Shown: positions 1 to 5,169 of the stretch, piece by piece
Position numbering within the stretch: the stretch's first letter is position 1
Layout of the letters: every line of letters starts with the position of its first letter
Assembly (NCBI GenBank): GCA_025449475.1
Contig: JANWJM010000113.1
Location: 1 to 8,526, forward strand
Direction of reading: 5' to 3'
DNA from: Thermoactinomycetaceae bacterium
Lineage (GTDB): Bacteria > Bacillota > Bacilli > Thermoactinomycetales > Thermoactinomycetaceae
DNA length: 8,526 bases
Notes under the pieces: model-generated
What the model was told of the DNA's origin: nothing
Databases searched by the model: none
The model's input: the letters and a program-made list of their open reading frames with translations, nothing else
Translations under genes and position numbers: made by a program

Positions 1-126
1 TCGGTTGAAGAATTAGTAAGAAAAAAATATCTTCGATCTGTACCAAAATGTCCGAGCGGTCAAGGAAAATATGTGATCTTAACCTCTCCATCACTCTCCC
101 CAGAAAAAAGAGTGATCTGTAAATAA
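1..126 (+). CDS. comGC: ComGC, major competence pseudopilin (3' end only)
   Basis: The frame is open from the first base and stops at TAA 124-126, giving the last 41 residues of a protein that starts outside the window. The pattern LVRKKYLRSVPKCPSG followed by a short beta-type tail matches the C-terminal part of ComGC, the major pseudopilin of the Gram-positive competence pilus that carries DNA across the cell wall. Cysteines are seen at fragment positions 17 (in CPSG) and 40. ComGC of B. subtilis is known to carry an intramolecular disulfide; which cysteines pair here cannot be judged because the N-terminal half, with the prepilin peptidase site, is missing. The identity rests largely on its position: it is followed without a gap by four more prepilin-like genes in comG order (TAA directly joined to ATG of comGD). 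Confidence 0.88.
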   Translation, partial: SVEELVRKKYLRSVPKCPSGQGKYVILTSPSLSPEKRVICK

Positions 127-576
127 ATGAGAAGGATTCGCAAAGGAGAAGAGGGTTGGTCTATGATTGAGCTGATTTTAACCCTATCATTATTTGGATT
201 GCTTGTATCATTGGCTCTTCCTACATTTACTCGTTTTGGCGAGTATATTGAAAAAGAGATGTTTTTGAAATTATTAGCCTCTGATTTGGAATATGCAAAA
301 ATGCAAGCCATGAGCTATGAAGAAGAAATTGTTGTCTCGTTTGATACAAAGTTGGGTTGGGTACTCACGAAGAAAAATGACCAAATATTACGTAGAATCA
401 AAATCCCCTATCATTTTCAGATTGAAACCAACTTCGTCCAAGATCAGATTGTCTTTCGGCATACCGGTCAAAGTTTGGGAGGGACGATCCAATTAAAAAG
501 TGGCGAGCGTTTGATCGGCAAAATTTTGGTACAAGTTGCGTCTGGACTTCCAAAGGTGGAATTAATCCCACAATGA
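127..576 (+). CDS. comGD: ComGD, minor pseudopilin of the competence pilus
   Basis: This 149-residue protein has a type IV prepilin N-terminus. A short basic leader ends in Gly10, Trp11 is the predicted first mature residue, Glu15 sits at mature position +5, and a hydrophobic helix follows to about residue 31 (ending in ALP). In the family, ComC peptidase cleaves after the glycine and the helix anchors the subunit until it joins the pilus. The C-terminal part is a mixed beta domain, as expected for ComGD (about 143 residues in B. subtilis). The ATG directly follows the comGC stop, and its stop overlaps the comGE start in ATGA, so translation is probably coupled. The product presumably sits in the pilus as a minor component with ComGE, ComGF and ComGG. 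Assignment among the minor pseudopilins relies on gene order. Confidence 0.92.
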   Translation: MRRIRKGEEGWSMIELILTLSLFGLLVSLALPTFTRFGEYIEKEMFLKLLASDLEYAKMQAMSYEEEIVVSFDTKLGWVLTKKNDQILRRIKIPYHFQIETNFVQDQIVFRHTGQSLGGTIQLKSGERLIGKILVQVASGLPKVELIPQ

Positions 577-941
577 GATCGGAACAAGGATATACGGTGG
601 CCGAATGGATGATGGCCGTTTTTATTTTTGGTTTGATCATCAGTTTCATGCTCCCTGTATTTCAACAAATTGCCGATGCTGCAAACGAACAAACAGTTTT
701 TTTGGAAAGTCATCAATGGATGGTGACACAGATGGAAAGGCTTGCATCCAATTGTACGAGGGATCGAAAAGGAGTCGATCAGAGGAAATTGGCTCGGTCT
801 AATACAACAGTTCACATGAACTGGGAGTGTAAAACCATCAACCCATGGTTGATTCATTTGTCGGTGGAGGTTCAATGGAGAAATCAAAAGGGAGAACTCA
901 AAAAGAAGAAAGTCGAGACGCATCGTTTTCGAACCAATTAG
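573..941 (+). CDS. comGE: ComGE, minor pseudopilin of the competence pilus
   Basis: This 122-residue protein starts at an ATG that overlaps the comGD stop (ATGA, 573-576). The N-terminus is a very short prepilin leader: Gly6 is the predicted cleavage point, Tyr7 the first mature residue, Glu11 the +5 glutamate, followed by a hydrophobic helix to about residue 27. The remainder is short and poorly conserved, which is normal for ComGE (about 115 residues in B. subtilis). Position between comGD and comGF supports the name more than sequence does. It is probably a minor pilus subunit needed for transformation. The last 67 bases overlap the start of comGF in another frame. No independent promoter is seen, and expression should follow the upstream comG promoter, which is outside the window. 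Confidence 0.87.
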   Translation: MRSEQGYTVAEWMMAVFIFGLIISFMLPVFQQIADAANEQTVFLESHQWMVTQMERLASNCTRDRKGVDQRKLARSNTTVHMNWECKTINPWLIHLSVEVQWRNQKGELKKKKVETHRFRTN

Positions 942-1378
942 GATTTACCTATATTGAGTTAGTCTTGTCAATGTTTTTAACCTTGGTAATGGTTCCAGCG
1001 ATCTTTTTTTGTTTCTTTCAATTTGTCTCGGAAGGCAAAAAAATAATGGAAAACGAGCGTAACCAAATGAATTGGCTCTCTTGTTATATGTGGATGCACA
1101 AAGAGATCAAACGAGCACAAAACTTCCGCACAGACAAGGAGACGCTCCTGTTTGAGTTGCCCACCGGAGAAACGGTTCGGTATCGCTGGGATCAAGGACG
1201 GATTGTTCGACAAATTCAAAAACGTCCTCATCAGTCGTTTCAGGGATATACGGTTTTATTGCAACAAGTCAAAGCGTTTCGGTTCATCCCCGACCAGTCG
1301 GGAGTTCTTATATCTTTTACCTTTCACAATGACTATGTAGTTCGCACCTATATCCAAGGAAGGATCGAAAACAAGTGA
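875..1378 (+). CDS. comGF: ComGF, minor pseudopilin of the competence pilus
   Basis: I place the start at ATG 875 (167 residues) because GGTGGAGG at 863-870 lies just upstream. An in-frame ATG at 845 has no ribosome binding site. The protein has a long hydrophilic leader of 23 residues ending in Gly23, then Phe24 and Glu28 (+5), followed by a hydrophobic helix to about residue 45. This is a class-typical prepilin N-terminus behind an unusually long leader. The rest, with a WMHKEIKRAQ helix and beta-rich C-terminus, fits ComGF. The gene overlaps comGE by 67 bases, and its stop TGA is embedded in the GTG start of comGG (GTGA), so it is co-translated within the operon. Its role is inferred from ComGF: a minor pilus component essential for DNA uptake. 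Confidence 0.9.
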   Translation: MEKSKGRTQKEESRDASFSNQLGFTYIELVLSMFLTLVMVPAIFFCFFQFVSEGKKIMENERNQMNWLSCYMWMHKEIKRAQNFRTDKETLLFELPTGETVRYRWDQGRIVRQIQKRPHQSFQGYTVLLQQVKAFRFIPDQSGVLISFTFHNDYVVRTYIQGRIENK

Positions 1379-1746
1379 GAAATGAAAAGGGATTTGCTTT
1401 GCCAATCGTAGTTTTTGTTTTGATGATCGCGGTTTTTCTGTGTTTCTTTTTAATTTCTCAATCGGTGCGTTATAAACAAACTGCATTGTTATATTCCGAA
1501 ATGCTGGAAGCCCAATATGCAGCAGAGAGTGGGATTGCTTATATGCAGCAGCAGTTGAAGAAAAATCCGACCGATGATCGTGATATCTTTTTTCAGCGAG
1601 CCCATTTCTTTGTATCGACAAAAGTGATGGATCGCAAAGGAATCATTGAAATCGAATCCACATCAATAGGTCGTTATGGAGTCCGGCAGACCCTCCGTGT
1701 GAAAGTCGATCCAAAAACCCTAGCTGTCTTGGAATGGATGAAGTAA
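1375..1746 (+). CDS. comGG: ComGG, minor pseudopilin of the competence pilus
   Basis: This 123-residue protein starts at a GTG overlapping the comGF stop (GTGA, 1375-1378). Gly6-Phe7 is the predicted prepilin cleavage site, and a long hydrophobic helix runs to about residue 25. The residue at mature +5 is Ile11, not Glu; the sequence GFALPIVVF parallels the B. subtilis ComGG N-terminus, which also has Pro here and lacks the glutamate. Lack of Glu+5 is a known hallmark of tip-type minor pseudopilins (GspK/PilX class). The AQYAAESGI segment after the helix is typical of PilX/GspK-like proteins, and the C-terminal DPKTLAVLEW resembles the end of B. subtilis ComGG. It is the last pseudopilin of the cluster, and aroK follows nine bases later. 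Confidence 0.9.
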   Translation: MRNEKGFALPIVVFVLMIAVFLCFFLISQSVRYKQTALLYSEMLEAQYAAESGIAYMQQQLKKNPTDDRDIFFQRAHFFVSTKVMDRKGIIEIESTSIGRYGVRQTLRVKVDPKTLAVLEWMK

Positions 1747-1755
1747 TATGAAGAT

Positions 1756-2289
1756 ATGGAATCAAACAAACACATCTTTTTAATTGGGATGATGGGAACT
1801 GGTAAAACGACAGTCGGCAGGAAATTGGCAGAACAGATTTGCTATCCTTGGGTCGATATCGATCAGCAGTTGGAAAAAGATTTTGGTTTTACAATTGCTG
1901 AGTATTTTCAGCGATATGGGGAAGAAGCTTTCCGCCAACAAGAAAGCCATATGCTACAAAAGTTGGTTCATCAATCGCCATCAGTGATTACGACAGGGGG
2001 TGGAATCGTCTTAAGGGAAGAAAACCGCTCGCTTATGGTAAAACATGGAAGGGTCGTGCATTTAACTGCGCATCTAGAAGAGCTCATTCGGCGTTTGCAA
2101 GGTGATCAAAGCAGACCATTGTTGGCTGGAAATCTTGAAAAAAGGATACAGCAATTGATGATCGAACGAGCGGCTCTTTACCAAAGTACGGCGCATGTCA
2201 CAATTGATACCACCAATCAATCCCCTTGTTCCATTGTGAGTGAGGTAAAACGTTTATTGTTTAAACCTGCAACGGGTCGGTCATGCTAA
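1756..2289 (+). CDS. aroK: Shikimate kinase
   Basis: This cytosolic 177-residue P-loop kinase phosphorylates shikimate with ATP to give shikimate 3-phosphate, a step toward chorismate and the aromatic amino acids. Visible motifs in family order are: Walker A GMMGTGKTT at 11-19; Asp34 and Asp36 in VDID (Asp34 binds shikimate in known structures); Arg60 and Glu63 in FRQQE; GGG at 81-83 (shikimate-binding Walker B region); Arg120 in the RPLL lid; and Arg138 in the ERAALY motif. Length is normal for AroK. It begins nine bases after comGG with no strong ribosome binding site, so it may depend on translation or transcription from the comG operon. A housekeeping gene at the tail of a competence operon probably has another internal promoter, but none stands out. 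Confidence 0.96.
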   Translation: MESNKHIFLIGMMGTGKTTVGRKLAEQICYPWVDIDQQLEKDFGFTIAEYFQRYGEEAFRQQESHMLQKLVHQSPSVITTGGGIVLREENRSLMVKHGRVVHLTAHLEELIRRLQGDQSRPLLAGNLEKRIQQLMIERAALYQSTAHVTIDTTNQSPCSIVSEVKRLLFKPATGRSC

Positions 2290-2305
2290 TGATGAGGTGG
2301 ACAAA

Positions 2306-2491
2306 ATGACATTTCAAGATTGGATCAGCTACTTGATCAAACGGTTTCTATGGTACATGGAGACGCCAAAGGAAGAGAGACGTAAGAAGGAAAAAGACGA
2401 ACATTGGCCAATGAAGTGGTTTGGTCTGGTACCTTTCTCCATGAAAATGATGCTGATACAGATGAAAAATCGATTTCCGAGCCGAAAATAA
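2306..2491 (+). CDS. yqzE: YqzE family small protein
   Basis: This is a 61-residue, very basic protein. I chose ATG 2306 because GAGGTGG lies at 2294-2300, five bases upstream; an in-frame GTG at 2297 lies inside that ribosome binding site. The signature is a hydrophobic/aromatic N-terminal helix (about 5-18), a charged segment PKEERRKKEK (21-30), and the conserved WFGLVPFSMK block (38-47). This layout is that of YqzE, a small uncharacterised Bacillales protein usually encoded directly after the comG genes. Its function is unknown; the position suggests co-transcription with comG and aroK but does not prove a competence role. No convincing intrinsic terminator follows it. Confidence 0.88.
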   Translation: MTFQDWISYLIKRFLWYMETPKEERRKKEKDEHWPMKWFGLVPFSMKMMLIQMKNRFPSRK

Positions 2492-2520
2492 TGATTTTGT
2501 CTTTTTTCTATATCAATCTA

Positions 2521-2529
2521 TGGTATACT
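2521..2529 (+). promoter_or_regulatory. Candidate extended -10 promoter upstream of ispG
   Basis: TGGTATACT fits the TGn-TATAAT extended -10 consensus with one mismatch. The best -35-like hexamer, TTGTCT at 2497-2502, is too far away (21 bases), so recognition would rest on the TG extension. It is the best sigma-A-like element in the 186-base gap and would give a leader of about 140 bases. An alternative is TTGACC at 2581-2586 with GATATC at 2603-2608 (16-base spacer), which has a good -35 but a weak -10. Confidence 0.4.
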
Positions 2530-2545
2530 TTTCTGTGAAAAGTAT
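2525..2545. repeat. Perfect 9-bp inverted repeat, possible operator
   Basis: ATACTTTTC and GAAAAGTAT are perfect reverse complements around the 3-base centre TGT. The element overlaps the candidate extended -10 box and so is well placed for a repressor site. As RNA it could form an AT-rich hairpin, but no T-tract follows, so it is a poor intrinsic terminator for the comG-aroK-yqzE operon. I do not recognise the motif as the site of a named regulator. Confidence 0.45.
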
Positions 2546-2651
2546 TTACATGATAATTGGCAAGGAACCTTGTTAAACTCTTGACCTTTGTAGACATATG
2601 GTGATATCGTCGCTCTGATAGGAAATAGACAAAAAAGAGGAGATATTTTTT

Positions 2652-2678
2652 ATGAATATGAAGGGGCGTATGACTTAA
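2652..2678 (+). CDS. Possible 8-residue leader peptide coupled to ispG
   Basis: An ATG at 2652 is preceded by AGGAG at 2638-2642 (spacer of nine bases), the strongest ribosome binding site in the region. The frame reads MNMKGRMT and stops at TAA 2676-2678, whose last base is the first base of the ispG ATG (TAATG). The ispG start itself has only AAGGGG at 2661-2666, 11 bases away. The arrangement suggests termination-reinitiation coupling. An alternative is a one-base sequence error: one extra G in the GGGG run would fuse this frame to ispG and give IspG a nine-residue extension. No function is claimed for the peptide. Confidence 0.4.
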   Translation: MNMKGRMT

Positions 2679-3781
2679 TGTATCATCGAACCGAGACCCG
2701 ATCAGTTAGAATAGGGGATCTCCAAGTTGGCGGAAATGATCAAGTGGTGATTCAAAGTATGACCACAACAAAAACACACGATGTAGATGCAACTGTCAAC
2801 CAGATTAACCGACTGGCTGAAGCGGGTTGTCAAATTGTTCGAGTAGCTTGTCCTGATATGAGAGCTGCTGAAGCAATCCCGGAAATCAAAAAGCGGATTT
2901 CCATCCCTCTTGTTGCCGATATCCATTTTGATTACAAGTTGGCTTTGAAAGCCATTGAAGGTGGGATTGATAAAATCCGGATCAATCCAGGGAATATCGG
3001 ACGAAGGGAAAAAGTCGAAGCGGTTGTTGAAGCTGCTAAAAGTCGTGGAATTCCTATTCGAATTGGAGTAAATGCGGGTTCTTTGGAGAAAAGAATTTTG
3101 GAAAAATACGGATATCCCACCGCTGATGGGATGGTCGAGAGTGCCTTATACCATATTGGAATCCTTGAAGCCCTTGACTTTCATGATATTGTTGTATCAC
3201 TAAAAGCATCGGATGTCCGTTTGGCCATTGAAGCATATCAAAAAGCAGCTGCTGCGTTTAATTATCCATTACATATCGGAATCACCGAATCGGGAACACT
3301 ATTTTCAGGAACCATAAAAAGTGCTGCGGGATTGGGTGCGATTCTATCCCAAGGAATTGGATCCACACTGCGAATCTCGCTGAGTGCAGACCCTGTAGAA
3401 GAGGTGAAAGTGGCGAGAGAGCTGTTAAAGACTTTTGGATTAGCTGCGAATGCTGCTACACTGATCTCCTGTCCTACGTGTGGACGCATTGAGATCGATT
3501 TAATTTCGATTGCAAACGAGATTGAAGAATATATTTCGAAGATTAATGCACCCATCAAGGTTTCGGTACTTGGATGTGCTGTCAATGGACCTGGTGAAGC
3601 CAAAGAAGCAGATATCGGGATTGCTGGAGCTCGTGGGGAAGGGTTATTGTTTCGACATGGTCAGATCATTCGGAAAATACCTGAAGATCAGATGGTGGAA
3701 GAACTGAAAAAAGAGATCGATCGTTTAGCAGAAGAGTATCAACAAAAAACGAAAAAAAAATCTTTGCAATCACAAACATAA
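2678..3781 (+). CDS. ispG: 4-hydroxy-3-methylbut-2-enyl diphosphate synthase (IspG/GcpE)
   Basis: This 367-residue cytosolic iron-sulfur enzyme reduces 2-C-methyl-D-erythritol 2,4-cyclodiphosphate to HMBPP in the MEP pathway of isoprenoid synthesis. The N-terminal TIM-barrel part (about 1-240) shows the strongly conserved blocks VVIQSMTTTKTHD, AGCQIVRVACPDMRAA, DIHFDYKLAL, RINPGNIG, NAGSLEKR and TESGT. The C-terminal reductase-like domain has Cys265 and Cys268 in SCPTCGR, Cys300 in LGCAVNGPGEA and Glu307, which match the three cysteines and one glutamate that hold the [4Fe-4S] cluster in known IspG. Length is normal for the two-domain bacterial form; the last 15 or so residues are a polar tail. 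Translation start ATG 2678 is coupled to a small upstream frame. The gene has its own terminator and looks monocistronic. Confidence 0.98.
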   Translation: MYHRTETRSVRIGDLQVGGNDQVVIQSMTTTKTHDVDATVNQINRLAEAGCQIVRVACPDMRAAEAIPEIKKRISIPLVADIHFDYKLALKAIEGGIDKIRINPGNIGRREKVEAVVEAAKSRGIPIRIGVNAGSLEKRILEKYGYPTADGMVESALYHIGILEALDFHDIVVSLKASDVRLAIEAYQKAAAAFNYPLHIGITESGTLFSGTIKSAAGLGAILSQGIGSTLRISLSADPVEEVKVARELLKTFGLAANAATLISCPTCGRIEIDLISIANEIEEYISKINAPIKVSVLGCAVNGPGEAKEADIGIAGARGEGLLFRHGQIIRKIPEDQMVEELKKEIDRLAEEYQQKTKKKSLQSQT

Positions 3782-3782
3782 C

Positions 3783-3820
3783 TGGGGTGACTCATTTTGA
3801 GTGATCCCATTCTTTTTTTT
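3783..3820 (+). terminator. Intrinsic terminator of ispG
   Basis: An 11-pair stem starts two bases after the ispG stop: TGGGGTGACTC (3783-3793) pairs with GAGTGATCCCA (3799-3809) with one mismatch and one G-T pair. The loop is ATTTT, and eight T residues follow at 3813-3820. Confidence 0.9.
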
Positions 3821-3827
3821 CTGATGA

Positions 3828-3847
3828 ATAAATTTCGCGCATTTTAT
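3828..3847. repeat. Imperfect palindrome in the ispG-DUF378 gap
   Basis: A 20-base element centred on CGCG (3836-3839) matches its own reverse complement at 16 of 20 positions (ATAAA...TTTAT arms). It lies 45 bases ahead of the DUF378 start in AT-rich DNA that must also hold that gene's promoter, so it could be an operator. I see no unambiguous -35/-10 pair here; the run around 3851-3868 offers several weak -10-like boxes. Confidence 0.2.
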
Positions 3848-3892
3848 CAATAATAAAATATATATATTCGAATGTTTTAGAAGGAGGTAACT

Positions 3893-4111
3893 ATGAATCG
3901 ACTTGCTCTAACATTGGTGATTATTGGAGCACTCAATTGGTTATTGATTGGTCTCTTTGAGTGGGATTTAGTATCTGCGCTTTTTGGTGGAGATGTTACC
4001 AGAGATTCATCTGTTTTTAGTCGTATTATCTATACCATCGTTGGAATCGCTGGAATCTATGCCATTCGCTTCTTTTTCAGCGACCGGAATCCAGCCAATA
4101 ACGCTGACTAA
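3893..4111 (+). CDS. DUF378 family small membrane protein (YuzA-like)
   Basis: This is a 72-residue protein preceded by an excellent ribosome binding site (AAGGAGGT at 3881-3888, four bases from the ATG). Two hydrophobic helices are visible, at about residues 4-22 and 43-61, joined by a short loop with the block LNWLLIGLFEWDLVSALFGG (14-33). The second helix carries SRIIYTIVGIAGIYAI. These two blocks are the signature of DUF378, a family of two-helix inner-membrane proteins common in Bacillota (YuzA in B. subtilis) with no established biochemical role. The C-terminal dozen residues are polar. The gene lies between two terminators and so is a single-gene unit. The strong ribosome binding site suggests high translation when it is transcribed. 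Confidence 0.9.
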   Translation: MNRLALTLVIIGALNWLLIGLFEWDLVSALFGGDVTRDSSVFSRIIYTIVGIAGIYAIRFFFSDRNPANNAD

Positions 4112-4122
4112 ATCCTTACATC

Positions 4123-4149
4123 ATACCCTCAAGAAGAGGGTATTTTTTT
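4123..4149 (+). terminator. Intrinsic terminator of the DUF378 gene
   Basis: ATACCCTC (4123-4130) and GAGGGTAT (4136-4143) form a perfect 8-bp stem around the loop AAGAA. The T-tract runs through 4143-4149. It begins 12 bases after the stop codon. Confidence 0.93.
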
Positions 4150-4198
4150 ATGGATAAATTGATTTATAGACATAGATGATGCAATGATAAAAAAAGTG

Positions 4199-4227
4199 TT
4201 GCAATATACAAATGAAAAAAATACTGT
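4199..4227 (+). promoter_or_regulatory. Weak candidate sigma-A promoter for the PuuD-like gene
   Basis: TTGCAA (4199-4204) and TACTGT (4222-4227) are separated by 17 bases. The -35 is four of six to consensus, and the -10 keeps the TA...T positions. The surroundings are very AT-rich, so chance matches are likely. It is the best spaced pair between the DUF378 terminator and the gene start at 4269. Confidence 0.3.
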
Positions 4228-4268
4228 AATAATGAATATGTTTAATTATTATAAATGAGGTGAAGAGG

Positions 4269-5030
4269 ATGGTTCCTGTCATTGGAATCACAATGTCAGT
4301 AGAAGTTGGAAATGGAGCGGAGGAAACGGATAAAAAAGAGCTAATTGTCAGTCGTGAACATTCCGATGCAATTATTTCCGCAGGTGGACTTCCTTATTTT
4401 CTTCCATTTACCACTGATCCAAAGATTATTGAACAATATACTCAACACTTAGACGGTCTCTTATTAACAGGTGGATGGGATCTTGATCCTTATTATTACG
4501 GTGAAGAACCTCAACAGGGATTATTGGAAATTGCGCCCTCTCGAGATGAAAGTGAGATTGCTTTAACAAAATCGTTTTTACAAACAGGAAAGCCCATTTT
4601 AGGGATTTGCCGAGGGCATCAAGTCTTAGCGGTTGTCTTAGGTTGCACCCTATATCAAGATTTGGATCGTCAATACAAAAATGGGCTTGATCATCGTCCA
4701 AAAATTCCTCGTAATCGACCGATGCATTCCATTCAAATCACAGAAGGTTCAATTCTTCATGGAATATATGGGCAAACCACTGGCAGAGTCAACAGTATGC
4801 ATCATCAGGCTGTGAAAGATCTTAGCGAGTCAGTGATGGTTACAGCAACCTCGAATGATGGGGTCATCGAAGCGATCGAGAGTAAAATATATCCAAACTT
4901 GTTGGGAGTACAATTTCATCCAGAGTGTATGGCGGAAACCGATCCACAAGCTCAACGAATCTTTAATTGGCTCGTTGAACAGAGTGGAAAAATTAAGCAG
5001 CAAAAGAAGCAAGAACAAATTTTATATTAG
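4269..5030 (+). CDS. Gamma-glutamyl-gamma-aminobutyrate hydrolase family protein (peptidase C26, PuuD-like)
   Basis: This is a 253-residue cytosolic class I glutamine-amidotransferase fold. Start ATG 4269 is chosen because GAGGTG at 4257-4262 sits six bases upstream; an in-frame GTG at 4260 lies inside that site. Visible motifs are: PVIGIT at 3-8; LLLTGGWDLDP (64-74, oxyanion region of the C26 family); GICRGHQ with nucleophile Cys114; VNSMHHQAVK (174-183); and GVQFHPE with catalytic His217 and Glu219. The triad is complete, so it should be an active gamma-glutamyl hydrolase. The best-known members are E. coli PuuD (putrescine pathway) and gamma-glutamyl peptide hydrolases. No other putrescine-pathway gene is nearby, so the substrate is not known. 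The last 15 residues are a Lys/Gln-rich tail. The gene stands alone and ends in a strong terminator. Confidence 0.94.
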   Translation: MVPVIGITMSVEVGNGAEETDKKELIVSREHSDAIISAGGLPYFLPFTTDPKIIEQYTQHLDGLLLTGGWDLDPYYYGEEPQQGLLEIAPSRDESEIALTKSFLQTGKPILGICRGHQVLAVVLGCTLYQDLDRQYKNGLDHRPKIPRNRPMHSIQITEGSILHGIYGQTTGRVNSMHHQAVKDLSESVMVTATSNDGVIEAIESKIYPNLLGVQFHPECMAETDPQAQRIFNWLVEQSGKIKQQKKQEQILY

Positions 5031-5056
5031 CTTTACGAGATGACATTCGATATTGA

Positions 5057-5088
5057 AGCACTTTCGATATGAAGGTGCTGCTTTTTTT
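5057..5088 (+). terminator. Intrinsic terminator of the PuuD-like gene
   Basis: AGCACTTTC (5057-5065) pairs with GAAGGTGCT (5071-5079) through nine pairs including one G-T, around the loop GATAT. Seven T residues follow at 5082-5088. The sequence TTCGATAT occurs twice here (5046-5053 and 5063-5070), the second copy spanning stem and loop. Confidence 0.92.
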
Positions 5089-5110
5089 AATAATCAGTAT
5101 AATTCTTTAC

Positions 5111-5138
5111 TGTTTTCTGTCATGTTTTCAACTGTTTG
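5111..5138 (+). repeat. Phased TGTTT direct repeats upstream of the VanW-family gene
   Basis: TGTTTTC occurs at 5111-5117 and 5123-5129, and TGTTTG follows at 5133-5138, so the starts are spaced by 12 and 10 bases, about one helical turn. Same-face direct repeats upstream of a gene are typical of response-regulator binding sites. They are not a good match to the WalR consensus (TGTWAH-N5-TGTWAH). A TATAAT box at 5098-5103 precedes them without a good -35. Confidence 0.25.
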
Positions 5139-5169
5139 AAGCAAAATAACCCTATAAGGAGTGATTTCG

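Noticed and set aside
51..66. Sequence resembling the 5' part of a serine or leucine tRNA (CCGAGCGGTCAAGG)
   Set aside because: No acceptor stem, anticodon arm or CCA end can be folded around it, and it encodes the KCPSGQG part of ComGC.
468..923. A 151-codon open frame on the minus strand
   Set aside because: It lies opposite comGD-comGE, which have clear prepilin motifs and coupled starts. The minus-strand translation shows no domain pattern and no ribosome binding site context.
1256..1621. A 121-codon open frame on the minus strand
   Set aside because: It is antisense to comGF/comGG and has no recognisable product; the + strand genes explain the region.
2525..2545. Hairpin considered as the terminator of the comG-aroK-yqzE operon
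   Set aside because: The stem is AT-rich and is followed by TTACATGA, not a T-tract; an operator reading fits better.
3262..3603. A 113-codon open frame on the minus strand inside ispG
   Set aside because: It is a shadow of the highly conserved IspG coding sequence.
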